Shown here: positions 1 to 11,853 of the stretch, piece after piece
Numbering within the stretch: position 1 is the stretch's first letter
Layout: every line of letters begins with the position of its first letter
Assembly: GCF_016801865.2 (NCBI RefSeq)
Contig: NC_068939.1
Span: 116,322,034-116,386,033 of the forward strand
Source of the DNA: Culex pipiens pallens
Taxonomy: Eukaryota; Arthropoda; Insecta; Diptera; Culicidae
Direction: 5' to 3'
DNA length: 64,000 bases
Notes under the pieces: model-generated
Told to the model about the DNA's origin: nothing
The model's input: only the letters and a program-made list of their open reading frames with translations
Database searches by the model: none
Program-made: the position numbers and the translations under genes

Positions 1-1240
1 GATACGACCCTTAGTTGCTGAGATATTGCCATGCAAGTGTTTAAAAACAGGAAAATTTATGTTTTCTAAGTCTCATCCAAACAACCCACCATTTTCTAAT
101 GTTGATATCTCAGCAACTAATGGTCCGATTTACAATGTTAAAAATGAAACATTCGTGAAATTTTCCGATCTTTTCGAAAAAAAAAATTTTCAACATTTTT
201 AAACCAAGACTAACATTTAAAAAGGGCGTAATATTGATGTTTGGCCCTATTGAAACGTTAGTCTTGCTTTAAAAATATCATATTGTATAATTTTTTTCAT
301 TTTTTATAATAGTAAATTGGACCATTAGTTGCTGAGATATCGACGTGAGAAAATGGTGGGTTGTTTGGGTGAGACTTAGACAACATCAATTTTTCTGTTT
401 TTAAATCTTTGCATGGCATATCTCAGCAACTTAGTGTCGTATCAACAAAGTTCAAAAAAGCACTAATTTAAAATAATGAAAAACTGCGACTATTTGCAAA
501 AAAGTTACCTAAAATTGGCTTTAACTTGAAAATGGTACAATTTATCAAAATTTCATTAGAGTACATTTTGATTGCAATTTGATTTTACATCAAAAAATTA
601 AGTTGAAATTTTTTTGCGACCAATAATTCGATTTTTTTGAAAACATCAGCATTAATTAAAAAATTCATAACTCTGTCAAAGATTATTTGCACAAACTGGA
701 AATTTCTGAAAAGTTTGCATTTGATATCCCCTAAAACATATATAAAAATTAAAAATAGTGTTTTTTTGCAAATAAAGTTTTAGTTACAAAAAGTGAAATA
801 ACTTGATCAACGGGATTGGTGTTTGATAGTTTTGGTCACCGAGAATTTTTGTTTTTTGGCTTTAGTTGATGTTTTTCGGTGAGAAATGACCGAAAAACAT
901 CAACTAAAGCCAAAAAACAAAAAGTGAAATAAAAAATCACCAAAAAATGTTTTCACCGTGTATCATATTTTTTCAGTGTAGTCCGTATCCATACCTACAA
1001 CTTTGCCGAAGGCACCAAATCGATCAAAAATTCTTTCAAAAGATAAAGATTTTTGAATTTTCGTGCATCATTTTTGTATGGACAGCTGCCAAATTTGTAT
1101 AGAAAATTATATGGATTATATGGATATAAACTAATAATGCAAAATGGCTTCTTTGGGCATACCGAAGGCACCAAAAAAGTTTCAGTCGGATTGAAAAATA
1201 CAAAAAAAAATCGAATGACCGAAATCTGAGAGAATTGCTC
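1..1240. repeat. Foldback element P1, left part cut off by the window edge
   Basis: This is the right part of a long inverted-repeat element. Its centre lies near position 230, and the right arm runs to the terminal sequence AGAGAATTGCTC at 1229-1240. The same arm sequence, including the 'accgaaggcaccaaaaaagtttcag' type block, recurs at 11947-12233, 49384-51797 and 52079-54000. No protein is encoded; open frames inside are shadows. The outer end agrees with elements P3 and P4, which have 4-bp target duplications, so the base after 1240 (ACGT) is the predicted duplication; its partner lies outside the window. Confidence 0.75.
788..931. repeat. Perfect 35-bp hairpin inside P1, between 13-bp direct repeats
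   Basis: Bases 846-880 and 889-923 are exact reverse complements (35 bp) around an 8-base loop. The hairpin lies in about 118 bp that is extra relative to the other P-family copies. This extra segment is bracketed by the 13-bp repeat AAAAAGTGAAATA at 788-800 and 919-931, which looks like a target duplication. Nothing in it looks coding. Confidence 0.7.
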
Positions 1241-2590
1241 ACGTGCAATAGACTGAAAACTATTTAAAGTGCATTTTCCTGATTTGCTTATAATTTTTAG
1301 CCTGATTGAACCAGCTGAAAATATTTTGAATTTTTATTAAATTTCAATGTACAGTTACTAATTCGGTAAAATTTATTTTTTTCTTTAAAACTAGGTTTTG
1401 AGTGCGATGAAAATCAAGTGCATTGGTGTGTCATGATTAAGAAACATTATTTTTCATGAAAATATTGATTTTGTGGCTTTTTAATTTTTTTATTAAAAAA
1501 ATATGTTGGGAGAATGTCATGTATTTTTCTCTAATATTAAATGACGAAATTGAAAAAAAAACATGCAATTCAAACCAATCATCTGATTTTTTCAGTTTTA
1601 TATATTGTAATAACGTTATTTATTTGTTTCAAATTAAAACAATTTGTCATTCTATGGGCCGCAAGCTCATAGATATTTCATAGCCTTTCTTCAGCGGTGC
1701 CGTTGTGTTGAGCAAAAAAAGTGACTCGGGAAGTGGGGAAGATTTGTAGAGGTCGATAAAGTAGAGCTGGGCAGGCGCCGGTAATGGTCAGTGCTGAAAT
1801 GTTGTTCAAACTGAAACAATTCTAGTTAGGTTTGCTTTACCAAAGATTGGATCGATCTTGCTTGAAAGAAAGTTTGTTGATGTCGGTAAAGTAGATCTGG
1901 GAATGGTGCCAGTAATAATCAGAGCTTAAATGTTGTTGTTTTTTACTGAAACAACTCTTATCGAGATTATTTGAAGAAATTATTGCTATTGTTTTTTTTT
2001 CTTTATGATGCCATTTTGACAGTATAGAATGATAGGAAAGGCAAGGTATTTTCAAAATGGAGTTGCAAAAAATGTATTTTAGAAAATTTGGTGTTTTGCG
2101 AGAATAGTCATCAATATGCAATTTCAAAACCACTTCTACACGGCCAGACAAAAATATTGAATTGGAGCAATTTATTTTATGTGAGATTAATTAGCAGGTT
2201 AAATAACTTAAAGATTTGCTCATATGTCCGGGAAAATAATTATGTCCTTCTAGAGCGACTAAACTTTTTGAGGTCTAAAATTATAGTTGTGTAAAGTTCA
2301 TTATAGCCCTGAGGTTCGTTCGTTCAAATATTACTTTCATTATAGTTGCATTAACGAACCCAATATTGAAATAATTTAATTTAAAAAATAGTTTGAATTT
2401 GAGCTTAAATCAGTTTTACAATGATCTCAACTGAATCACTTACAATTTAAACAAAGCTTTTATGTCCTTCTGCAACATTTTTTTTCCGTGCGATCCAACC
2501 AATTAAGCTCCCATCATGCTGTAGATCATTGCTGCTCTTCTAACCGCGTGTCCTTTTTATCTTCCTTTTCTTCTCCTTCTTCTTCGCAAG
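1241..2590. other. Intergenic or intronic DNA, no gene seen; one diverged direct repeat
   Basis: The stretch is AT-rich and has no credible coding sequence. One imperfect direct repeat is visible: about 70 bp at 1753-1825 ('gataaagtagagctggg' and following) recurs in diverged form at 1881-1950 ('gtaaagtagatctggg' and following), a spacing of about 128 bp. Confidence 0.5.
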
Positions 2591-2597
2591 ACCTCTC

Positions 2598-2932
2598 CAC
2601 GTGTGGACTGTGGGCACGTGTGGACATATGCAAATGAAGTGGCACCGTTCGGCCTCGTAATGTGATGTGACATTAGTGTGGTGACGTCCCAGCGAGAGAC
2701 AGAGAGCCGTTGTTGGTCCTTGTGGCAGGTCCTCTCTAACCTGTCACCGCAGCCAGCAGAGTGCATCGTGATAATTTAGCAGCATCAGCAGCAGTGTGTC
2801 AGTTGGGTGGAAAGTGTGCTTTTGGGGTCTATTTCAAAAACGGTCGCTGGCACCTGCCACGTGTGTGTTTGTGCAAGAGGTCACGTGGTGAAGGGTCGAC
2901 CCTGGGGTGGTCCGGGGCCAAGGCTATTTAAG
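2598..2932 (+). promoter_or_regulatory. Promoter-like island with four CACGTG E-boxes, octamer, CRE-like site and TATA-like box
   Basis: Perfect CACGTG E-boxes stand at 2598-2603, 2615-2620, 2858-2863 and 2882-2887. An octamer ATGCAAAT is at 2628-2635 and a CRE-like TGACGTC at 2682-2688. A TATA-like TATTTAA at 2925-2931 would place a start near 2955-2960. The island is clearly richer in GC than its surroundings. A donor-like sequence (AGAG then GTTAGT, near 3188-3194) could end a noncoding first exon. CACGTG is the classic bHLH site (CLK/CYC, Myc/Max, USF-type). That the site cluster is a promoter, and that it serves the gene starting at 9691, are inferences. Confidence 0.4.
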
Positions 2933-3195
2933 GGTGAAATGCAGCACATTTAGAATAGTGTGGTGAAGGGATGCTGTGCAGTGTGTGTTCAGAGCAGTGC
3001 AGGTGCATTGTTTGTCAAAGCGATAAAATGATGCTGGTTTGGGCTTAAAAGTTTGTGCCAAAGTTGTATAACTGTGTATGTGTGTGTGAAAAGTTGGGTG
3101 GGAAAAGTCAAACCAGATGTTTGGAACCGCACACCCCACAGTGCATAATGCAGTTATGAAATTGTGATTGAACAGGACAAACAACAAGAGGTTAG

Positions 3196-5170
3196 TTTGT
3201 CAGAAAGGTAAACGAGCTGCGAGTAACGAGTGGATGCAATGTTGGAAAAGTGAAAATAGCTTTGAACTTTTTTTAAAAAAAAAGGTAAACTATCTGATCT
3301 GAGAACACCTAAGATGGGGCAAATGTTCAAATTCAGTTATATTCTGTTAAAAATTATCCAAACATTTTCTAAAAAATTACTGATTTTTTTTAAGAGTGAG
3401 TCCACCGTCGTCGTTTAAACCTGACCAATCTGCTTGAAATTTTCAGGGGGTTGTTAGGACATATATAAGAAGCATCTAGGCCAATTATGAGCACTCTTCA
3501 CGGAGAAAAAAGAGTTCCCAAAATCGTCAACAAGCGTTCAAGAAAATCGGAACCAAACGTGCCATGCAATGTGAACACTTAGGAGCTTTACATTCTTTAT
3601 GGACGACGCCGAACTGACAGTTCAAATAAATTTTCGTACACCAAAATGCTAAATTGGTTAATCTGAAACTTAGTTATGATGAGGTTTAAAAATGATAAAA
3701 GCCATATTTTTTTCAATCAAGACATGTTCACGCCCAGTTCACTAAATTTGACGATCTAGTAGGAAAATACTTTCAGACAACTGTGTGATTTATGTAACCC
3801 CACACACGCACAATCACAGTAGCCCTTCGTGTACCTTTATGTTCAATGTTGGTAGTCGTTTCAGCACCAATGCTTGAAAAGGGATCTATATCACTGAATG
3901 GGACTGCTCGATATTCGATAGAACTTTCTGTCAGCGATCATTTCCCAAAACGATATTTGATCGCTGACACACAACGCCTATCATGACCGTCGTTGCTTGG
4001 CGACGGTCAGTGAACGTCAACACGAAGACGAAACGAACGAAAAATGCCTCAAGCTCAAGCAGCCGCCCGAACGAGACATGGTGCTCTTTCTCTTTCTCTC
4101 GTTTTTGTCTCTCTCTTCCTAATGTATGCTGCGTGGTGGCAGGAGTCATATGATTGCTATCATTGGAGAGATGATCGGAATCTCGGTAGAATGTCAAACG
4201 AACGCTCTCCAAGCGATTTTTCTCCTGGAGGGAAGTCAATGATTGTGTGAGTGACTTTGCGTAGCACTCATTCCTTTATGTGTGAAACGAACGAAAGTAG
4301 AATGTAAAAATCAGGTTGTCGTGGTGAAGACGATTGGAGTGTTCTGTCAGCTATCACCAAAAAAGTCGAAATTTCGCAAGCCCTGTTCAGCACACAAAGT
4401 GGTTTGTCTTTTGTAATGTTTTGTAGACTTCCCGATCGCAAAAAAACTTGACGAGCTAAGAACCAGACTAGACACTTCCCACAAGAACACTTTTGACCCA
4501 GATGCTCGACAGGGACAGTCACTCCTCCTCAGGGGCAAGTTAAGTAGAAGGAATACACAGTACTTGTAACCCGTCCACCGAAGTTATCGCGAGTTAGTAT
4601 TCACTTAAGTTCTTCCTCCCGTCACACAGAACCACTTGCACTACGATGTGCGTTAACAAGACTCTTTTAACATTTCTTCTGAAAATTATCATTTAATGAC
4701 AAAACCATTACCTTGTTAAGTTTTCAATAAGTTTTTTGAAGCAGTTGCAAAAAAAGCACTTGCAGCACTTGAATAATCATTTCATGTGATGTCTAATTTT
4801 TTGTCTTTGGTGAAAACTGGTTCCACAGTTGGGCGAAAATAGGCACTTCAGAGCACTTTATTAAAACGCAAATTTCAACAAAATTGAACATGTACATGAT
4901 AAATACCTTGTGATAACTTAAAATCATATAGTTTATCAACGTTCTACAACAATTTGAACAAAAAATCATACATTGTCATTAAATTTTCGTAAAATTTCCT
5001 AGGTTCTCACTATAAAGTGGGCGATTTATACCTTATTTATTCATAAATCATAACGCATCATTTTAAAGGGCTAGGCCTCAAAATTATTTCGCGTCTATAA
5101 ACCATTATTTTAAATTAAAAGTACGCCATTTTTCAAGGTTAGTGTCACCATTTCTGCTGAAATTCAGAAT
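3196..5170. other. No gene seen; two short hairpins
   Basis: The stretch contains a 10-bp inverted repeat TCAGCGATCA / TGATCGCTGA at 3931-3940 and 3958-3967. A smaller hairpin GACCGTCG / CGACGGTC spans 3985-4008. Short open frames at 4044-4250 and on the other strand show no family features, signal peptide or domain. The block around 3400-3650 reads like interspersed repeat DNA, but no ends are visible. Confidence 0.4.
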
Positions 5171-5174
5171 TTTC

Positions 5175-5340
5175 ATATACCATAAATAAAGCACTAGGAC
5201 ACCCCCCCCCGGTGGGAAGGGTGTCGATTGTCCACGCTCCATACAAAACCGATTCTTTTTTGTATGGATAATTGTCCACGAAGGGAGGGGGGGGGGGTTA
5301 GATTTCAAAAAAAAAAAGTGTCCACGTGGTTTATGGATGG
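5175..5340. repeat. Repeat fragment with poly-C/poly-G runs and 'attgtccacga' motif
   Basis: Homopolymer C and G runs flank 'ttgtatgga.aattgtccacga'. The same arrangement occurs at about 30570-30670, so this is an interspersed repeat. Ends and target duplication are not clear. Confidence 0.5.
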
Positions 5341-5345
5341 TCCCC

Positions 5346-6056
5346 TACTGAAATTTCAGTAAACGATTCAGCTATTTTTATTTTACTGAATTCACAGTTA
5401 ACTGACATTTGTCACTTTGAATGATAGTTTACTGAAATTTTAGTAAACTGGTTGTAAAAAAACCTGACATTCAGCAAAAGCAACGTCAAATTATTTAACT
5501 GAAAATTCAGTAATTTTCTTGTGTCAGTTTGACAGATTAATTGCTGAAGATTCTGCAATCGTTGCTGGTATTTCAGTTATCAAAATTTGATATTACTTGC
5601 CATCAAAAATGTTTCCAGAACTGTTATTTATACATTTATTTCATCAATCCTCCAAACCTTAAAAAAAGGTGGTTATAATGAGGCATTTGTTGTTCACATT
5701 TTTATTACCTTTGTTTCTAAAGGTCACAATACAATATTAAAAAAACACAACACATTTGAAAGAGGATTTTCTCTCGGCAGCATCCAAACAATAAGTCATA
5801 ATGGACATTTCAGTTTGACAGATAAGCAATGTTTTTGTTTATTGCCGTATTTCAGCAAAGGTGATGATTACTGAATCGCATTCAGTTATTTATTTTACTT
5901 GAATGGCAATCCAAAATTTGCTGTGTACATGTTTTTCGCTGAAATTCAGTAAAATTTAATGAATTTTAATCTACTGAAATTTCAGTAAACAATTCAGTAA
6001 CTTAGATTTTACTCAATTCTCAGTTTACTTATTTTTGTCACTTTGACAGATGATTT
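5346..6056. repeat. Repeat built on the palindrome ACTGAAATTTCAGT
   Basis: An 85-bp block at 5346-5430 beginning CTACTGAAATTTCAGTAAAC recurs in diverged form at 5971-6055. Related pieces appear at about 5425-5540, 5935-5960 and 6620-6690. The motif is self-complementary, so each unit can fold. It resembles a MITE family or nested copies of one. No transposase is present. Confidence 0.5.
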
Positions 6057-6057
6057 A

Positions 6058-6250
6058 GGCCGTTGCATAAATTTTTTGAAGTTTATGTCCCTCGACTCTG
6101 GTTAAAGGGGGGGGAAACTGTTTTTAAATGCATTTTACTCCTGCCCAGTTGTTTTGCAATTATTACATACATACATACATTTTTTTCGCCAAAAAAAAAA
6201 CATTTTTTTGCGCTATTGTACAATGGAGGTTCACAAAAAATCTAAATATT
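6058..6250. repeat. Fragment of the GGCCGTTGCA-ended MITE family
   Basis: It begins 'ttaggccgttgca', followed by 'tttttgaagtttatgtccct' and a G run. These match one end of the complete inverted-repeat copies at 56835-57320 and 59555-59736. The right side is degenerate, ending near a 'tctaaatatttttgatcg' stretch. Confidence 0.55.
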
Positions 6251-7305
6251 TTTGATCGATTCCAGAATGCTACACAGCAAATAAAGTAATAATCCAGCTG
6301 CGTGTAAAAGGCCTGGGTGTAAAATAAATTTTGCATTATTTTATTAAATTCTGTGTAATATTACACCCTGAAATATGTAGCTAACTAATAATACCTTTGA
6401 AAAATATCAAAATTTAATTTTGCTTGTCATTAAGGCTCTTAATGGCATCATTCCCGATCGGCCATTTGGCGGCCATGTTTGTTTTAGAAAAAAACATTCA
6501 AATCTTGATTCAGAATGTTTCAATCAAAAAAGGTTTTCTTTGTGTTGTTTGTACAAGCATTTTAATATAGTGATTTTTTTTCATTTCAATTTACTTTTAC
6601 AATTCACTGAGTTCAATCTGAATCGTTTACTGAAATTTCAATAGATGAAAATTCAGTTAAAGTTTACTGAACTTCAGCGAAAAAAAAAATCGTGCTATAG
6701 CTATTGTGATTTTGTTGATTTTAATAAACTTAAATTATTTTTTGCATACATGGCATGCATTGGGAAATTGGACGAACTTTCCGGTAAAAATATTTTCTAG
6801 ACAAAAAAAATTAAGTCTGTCACATAGAAATGGCAAAAAAACACAAAAAAATGGTTTAAACCTTTTTTTTTTCAAAATTTTATTTTAAAACCGCTGTATC
6901 TCCACAAAGATGGTGCTAAAAACATTAGTAAATGTGCTATAAAACTGTCTGAAGAATCAAATCCAGTGTTTGATTCATGAAAATTTTGATGTTTAGATCA
7001 CTGATAAAACAGTTTTGGCAAATGATTTTTGTATTGTTTTTTTTTCAGGAGGGTTGCTTCATCCTACTTTTTTTAAAAGTTTTTTTTTGTAACATCTTAG
7101 GTTATTTACTTGGGCTCATCTCCAAATTTGACATTGAACCTTAAAAATCGTAAATTTCCATAGAAATAGCGTGTTTTTTTCCTTTCAGTGTATTTTTTTC
7201 AGAAATTTCCCACAAGTTTGTCTTTGAGATACAGCAATGAATATTGTGAATAACGAAATGCAAAAATATTTTTTTTTAAAAAACACCCTTCTCAAATGTC
7301 ATTAT
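6251..7305. other. No gene seen
   Basis: AT-rich DNA with a further piece of the ACTGAAATTTCAGT family near 6620-6690 and many A and T runs. No coding or structural feature could be supported. Confidence 0.5.
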
Positions 7306-7728
7306 CGAGAGCAAATCAAAAAATCAAAAAATCAAACCATCCACATTAACGACCCCCGGGTCTTTTGTGGTCTCTATTGCAAGTTTCTGCTCGAACCTAG
7401 GAGTCCGAAGGCTTGATTGGGGAGAGCACCCAAACCTCTTTCTACTCCAAGGATCCTTCCACCCCAGTGTTTGAACTGACGACCTTTGGATTGCGAGTCC
7501 AACCGCCGCCAGCGATTCCACCGGAGAAGGCTTGGTTTGGTGTGTTGTTTGTACTTATGGCATGGAGACGACTCCTACACCTGGAATGACTTAACGGCCT
7601 AACAACCAAGGCCGGGACCGACATTTTACTTCCTCATCCGATGGAAGGTTGGAGCAGATGGGAATCGAACCCAGAATCATCCGCTTACAAAGCGGACAGC
7701 GTAACCATTCGGCCACGCACTGCCACCG
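7306..7728 (-). mobile_element. SINE-like element with two tRNA-like regions, minus strand
   Basis: Read on the minus strand the element starts with a tRNA-like head (7651-7723). It continues through a second, more diverged tRNA-like segment at about 7449-7518 (an anticodon-stem-like TTGGA/TCCAA and a B-box-like GTTCAAACAC). It ends in a tail of repeated TTTTTTGA at 7306-7336, typical of retroposed SINEs. A dimeric tRNA-derived SINE family (Twin) has been described from Culex pipiens; whether this is that family cannot be settled here, and the spacing between the two tRNA-like parts looks longer. Target duplications are not clear. Confidence 0.6.
7651..7723 (-). pseudogene. tRNA-like SINE head, anticodon-position TGT
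   Basis: The 73-nt segment has an A-box-like GTGGCCGAATGG, a perfect anticodon stem TCCGC/GCGGA around a 7-base loop with TGT at the anticodon, and a perfect T-arm with GGTTCGATTCC. The acceptor arm does not pair (GCAGTGC against the 3' end). It is therefore best read as the tRNA-derived promoter part of a SINE, not a working tRNA gene. Confidence 0.6.
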
Positions 7729-8630
7729 AGAAGCAACTAGCTCCATATTCATAAAAATGGCTTACATAAGCGAAGGATAACATGTCTACAAAGTATAGTT
7801 TAAATCGGAAAGGTCGAGAAAAAAGTACCTTAAAAATTCTGGTTAAAGCTGCAGTTGCTAATTTTTTCATGAACAAGAATGTGTGTAACTGTAATTTAAA
7901 AAAAAAAGTGGAATAAAGGCTTTTAAAATTGACATATATTTTAACCATTTCAAATATTATTCTGTTATAGAACTCGAAAAACATAATGATTCAAAAAACA
8001 AATTTTCAAATATTAATTTTCTGCAGCAATTGTCGCTTTAACACAACATTCAGCGGTTTTTGATGATTTAAGCCGTTTTCAAAAAGGAGAGCATTCAATG
8101 TGCACAAAACCAAACACGTTTTGTTTGGCTGACCATTCCATGAATTCTCCCGTAATTTGGTTAAATTTGGTTACCGGAGTCCGGAGATATAATCAAAAAT
8201 GCAAAAGTAGACGTGCATGTAAGTGTGACAAAACGGACTTTGACTTAAGTTCCTTTTCGCAAGTTGTCGCAGTTGCATGATATGTCAAGATAGCACGATC
8301 TGATCTGAACTAAAATATTTTGTTGAAAATTCAGGCCTGTAATCCTTCCAGAAGAGTTACGGCATTGTTTTGGGGGTTTTACGGTAATTGTTGAAAATCA
8401 GAAGTGAAATTGAATTTTAGGGATTTGTGATAGTCAAAGGGTGAGGCATTGATAGCTGCACAAAAAAGTGTTCTTAAGTCAATTTAGACTAAAATGCACC
8501 TGCGACAAGATAGAACGAGCACAACGATTTAGATTAAACCGAATTCTAATATTTTGGCTGCAAAAAAATAACAGTGTAGAAAAATGCCTTTCAAATCCCT
8601 TACACAAAGTTCCAACAGTTGCATCCACTT
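7729..8630. other. No gene seen
   Basis: Low-complexity, AT-rich DNA with only short open frames on both strands. Nothing here could be tied to a family or repeat with visible ends. Confidence 0.45.
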
Positions 8631-8639
8631 CTGAACATT

Positions 8640-9690
8640 GAGTAACAGCCACAACTCGTTAACCTTGCTCACTGGAAATTCAAATTCACTGCTTGCAGGC
8701 CGCACACTACATTCTGCATTCCACAACATCAACCGCACCACACCCGTCGAAAAAGCTCATCAAGTGCAGAGCGTACGCTCAGAAAGTTGCGAAAATGACG
8801 TCAATGGCTTCAGTTCCCCCACTGTAGTGAAGTGCTTCCGGTGCAGAACAAGTGCTGCCGCGGTTAAGAGATGAGGCCAGGAAGGCAGTATGAAGTGATT
8901 GATGAATAATTAAACTAGTGTGAAAACTGTGTTGTTCGCGCAACGAAACCGGCTTCCAGCGGAGAAAAGTGGAAGAGGAGGCTCGCGGGGTTAGTTTTGG
9001 TAGCTCTGACAAAAAAAAAGAACATCGGAGTTGCCCCCAAATTGCGACACATAAATCTAACGCTGGTTCGACTGCAAACCAGTGGGCTTGATCGGCACGG
9101 CAGTGACTTCATCATCATCATCAACCGGCGAGGTTCGGGTTGGGAACTGTGATGAGAGACCACCAAGTGTTTCCGCTAGAACCGGCGGGTTGAACCGGGT
9201 TGCCGCGTTATACGCCAGTAGTAGGTCATGTGAAGCCCCTCGGCGCGGAACAAAACTTGTTTTTACTGAATAAATTATTTACCCCCCAAAACACACACAC
9301 ACATCCACACACGACATAAGCGCTCGTAAAAAATAACCACGGCACGTCAAAGCGTCCGGAGGGTTCTAACCCCCCAAAAAAGAAAAAAAACAGAGACAGA
9401 AACCCCCTCATACGACGGAACCCATCCTAACCAACACAAATACGCAGTAGGATAGACCGGAACCACGGGTTCTAAATTTCCCCGAGAAAAAAAAATATCC
9501 GGACCGCGGTCGCCGAGGGTCGTAAAAAAGGGATCAACCTCGGCGCGGGCAAGTGTTGGTTTTTTTTCCCCCCGCTGAGTGTCCTCTCTTTTGTGGAAGT
9601 GGGCTCAACTCGGCGGAAGAGCCTCGACAGCAGCAGCTAAATCTACAACAACATATCGGAATACAGCATCAACCATAGCCAGTAGCAGCG
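8640..9690 (+). promoter_or_regulatory. Candidate promoter and long 5' UTR of the gene starting at 9691
   Basis: Base composition changes to GC-rich here and returns to AT-rich just past the exon at 9691-9751. A perfect CRE palindrome TGACGTCA lies at 8796-8803 and an arthropod-initiator-like TCAGTT at about 8809-8814. The run down to the ATG has several short upstream ATGs and stops, CA and A tracts, and no long open frame in line with the exon, as expected for a long untranslated leader. No TATA box is obvious. The start site is not fixed by the sequence. Confidence 0.4.
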
Positions 9691-9751
9691 ATGGAAACAC
9701 GAATAGGATTACTGGGATTACTATTCTACTACTGCATTGTGATTGCCACTG
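9691..9751 (+). CDS. First coding exon of an unidentified secreted or membrane protein (signal peptide)
   Basis: The ATG sits in a good start context (AGCAGCGATGG) and opens 20 codons: METR, then a hydrophobic run IGLLGLLFYYCIVIA, then T and a split Gly codon. This is the shape of a cleavable signal peptide. The exon ends at 9751, followed directly by a consensus donor GTAAGT at 9752-9757, with the intron in phase 1. Sixty-one coding bases are too few to name a family. Many neuronal receptors and immunoglobulin-superfamily genes begin with a short signal-peptide exon and a huge first intron, so that class is possible but unproven. No later exon was found on the + strand up to 64000, which would make the intron more than 54 kb, packed with transposons. 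The alternative, a chance frame, is less likely because start context, hydrophobic core, donor and GC-rich leader coincide. Confidence 0.55.
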
Positions 9752-9927
9752 GTAAGTAGGGCTAGTAGATAGTAGCAACCGACCTCGGTTGATAGGGGAG
9801 AGTGGGATTTTTGACGGATTTGTTATGTTATTTTTATTATTAATCCATGTATCCTTGAAACATGTCAAAACAGATTCGTTTGTTAAAGTAAATATACCTT
9901 AGACCAATTTATTTTTAACGTGCGCAG

Positions 9928-10407
9928 TAGGGTGCCCAGAATATGGGACTTTTTTCTCAAAACCACGCTCCACAAGCTGAATATTGTTCCTTGAGCTATT
10001 TTAGGGCTCTGAGCCAAATATGAGCAAAATCGGTCAACATTTACCCATTGATACTCGAAGGTGAAGTTTGTATGGGAAAAATTAAAAAAAATTATTGAAA
10101 ACCCAATTTTATCACGGTTTGGTCTGCACGGTGCGCTTCTTTCATCAAATATTCCCGAAAATGAGATTCTAATTGGAAATTTAATGCTCTACAACTTTGT
10201 AGAACATACCAAAGCTGTAAAACTCGACCCTGAAAAGTTATTAGCGATTTAAAAAAGTCATTTTTGTATGAAAAACAGTTTTTTCACCAACTTTAGGCTC
10301 GGGTTAATCGCAACCAATTTCGCTCAAAATTTGCACAGATGCTTAAAATAACCCAAAAACCATTTTCCGCTTGTGGAGCAGGGGGTCATTTTTTTCTGGG
10401 CACCCTA
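9928..10407. mobile_element. hAT-like MITE with 8-bp target duplication GTGCGCAG
   Basis: The 480-bp element starts TAGGGTGCCCAGAA and ends TTCTGGGCACCCTA, perfect 14-bp terminal inverted repeats. The 8-bp repeat GTGCGCAG flanks it at 9920-9927 and 10408-10415. An 8-bp duplication and TAGGG termini are hallmarks of the hAT superfamily. The inside is a loose inverted repeat with no transposase, so it is non-autonomous. A second copy lies at 57905-58398 in the other orientation. Confidence 0.85.
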
Positions 10408-10984
10408 GTGCGCAGGCATAGGTAATATTTACACCCAAAGAAACGCAGATAAGATAGATCGACAACCATATATAAAATTTATTTTAGAAACTGATCTTCG
10501 CAGAAAATTATTTAGTTTAAGCAACAAAAAAAAATTCTTCTCGAGATCCAAACAGACTGACGGCATATTGAAACTTTTCAAAAAGCAACTTCAAATACTG
10601 ATTCATGGTAATCGGACACAAGTTAAAAAAAAGTTGGTCACACTTATTTAGGCACATCATTCGAACTTAAACCACCTGCGTCTCCAGCAAATTGATTTGG
10701 AATGGTACTTGCTCTATGGAGGCACATGGTATTTTTAGTTCAATCAATGTACCGAAACCAAAGATTTGCTGGAGTCATAAGACAAACAACTCTTACCCTG
10801 CAAAAATCCATACACTTTGCCCCTTGGTGTACCAAAGGCTGTTGGCAGAATATTTGAGCGGCTTATAAGCTATAGTACTCTGAACAATTTGACAGAGTCT
10901 TTGGATGTGGAAAAACATAAAAATTATGCAACTGATGTTTTCATAAAATTCTGTTTCAATCCGCATCATGCAAAAACTTTGTTT

Positions 10985-11225
10985 TAAGGGGTAATTTTGG
11001 TCCCTGATTACGACTCTGTGGTCCATTTTTCGATATCTCGTGATGGTGGAGCGCTACAACCCCTCTAATTTTTCTGTAATTTTTGCTAAGAAACATTTTT
11101 CAGTGAGTTGTAGTTAGAAACCGTAAATAAATATAAATGTTGTGTCAAAAGGACATTAGTGTAAAATTGGACGCCCGATTAAATGGCGTAGTCAAATTTC
11201 CGCAAAAACTTATTTTTCATAAATA
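10985..11225. repeat. Interspersed repeat shared with 58517-58740
   Basis: Segments such as 'ttttggtccctgattacga', 'gatatctcgtgatgg' and 'aaaattggacgcccgatt' occur here and, diverged, at 58517-58740. A shorter reverse-orientation piece is at about 54106-54168. No ends, tail or coding content allow classification. Confidence 0.6.
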
Positions 11226-11853
11226 AATATAGTTTTTCCGTTACTTAACTGTCATAAATCGTGAGGCACAGAGGCGCCGACTCTTTTCTAAAGTAATTAT
11301 CTCTGAAAGTGGACCACATTTTACATACACAGATTGAAATCTTGAATCTTTTATTTTAGAAATCAATACCAACTCTTTAGGATTTTTTAACGTAAAGTAT
11401 TTTTTTTCTAGTAAATGAGAGAGCAAAAAAACATACTCAAAACAAATTAAAAAGATTTTTTACAATCGATCGCATACTATCAATATTTTTGTAAATGTAA
11501 ATAATAATAAAAAGGTCAACACTATAAGCTTGCACAATGCTGTTTTCTGCAGTGAGTCGTACATTTATGTATATGGCTTCAAAAGAAAAAAAAATGGGTC
11601 GATAAAGTTAAAACTTCAAGCTAAACATTCAAAATCGTCAATCTGGAAGCTTTATGTTTGTAAAATATTATTGAATAAAAGATTATTTATCATCAATTTT
11701 CTTTTTGATGTCCGACTAAATACGACAACCCTCAAAAAATCTTAAATCTTGATCAGGACTTTGAATTTAAAAAATATCCTTCCCTTGCCAATCCCATTGT
11801 TGGAATATCCAATAAAATCCCAATAAATTATAGTGTAAACCATAGTTGAATGC

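Noticed and set aside
7651..7723. Functional tRNA-Thr (TGT) gene
   Set aside because: The acceptor arm does not pair, and the segment is joined to a SINE body and tail.
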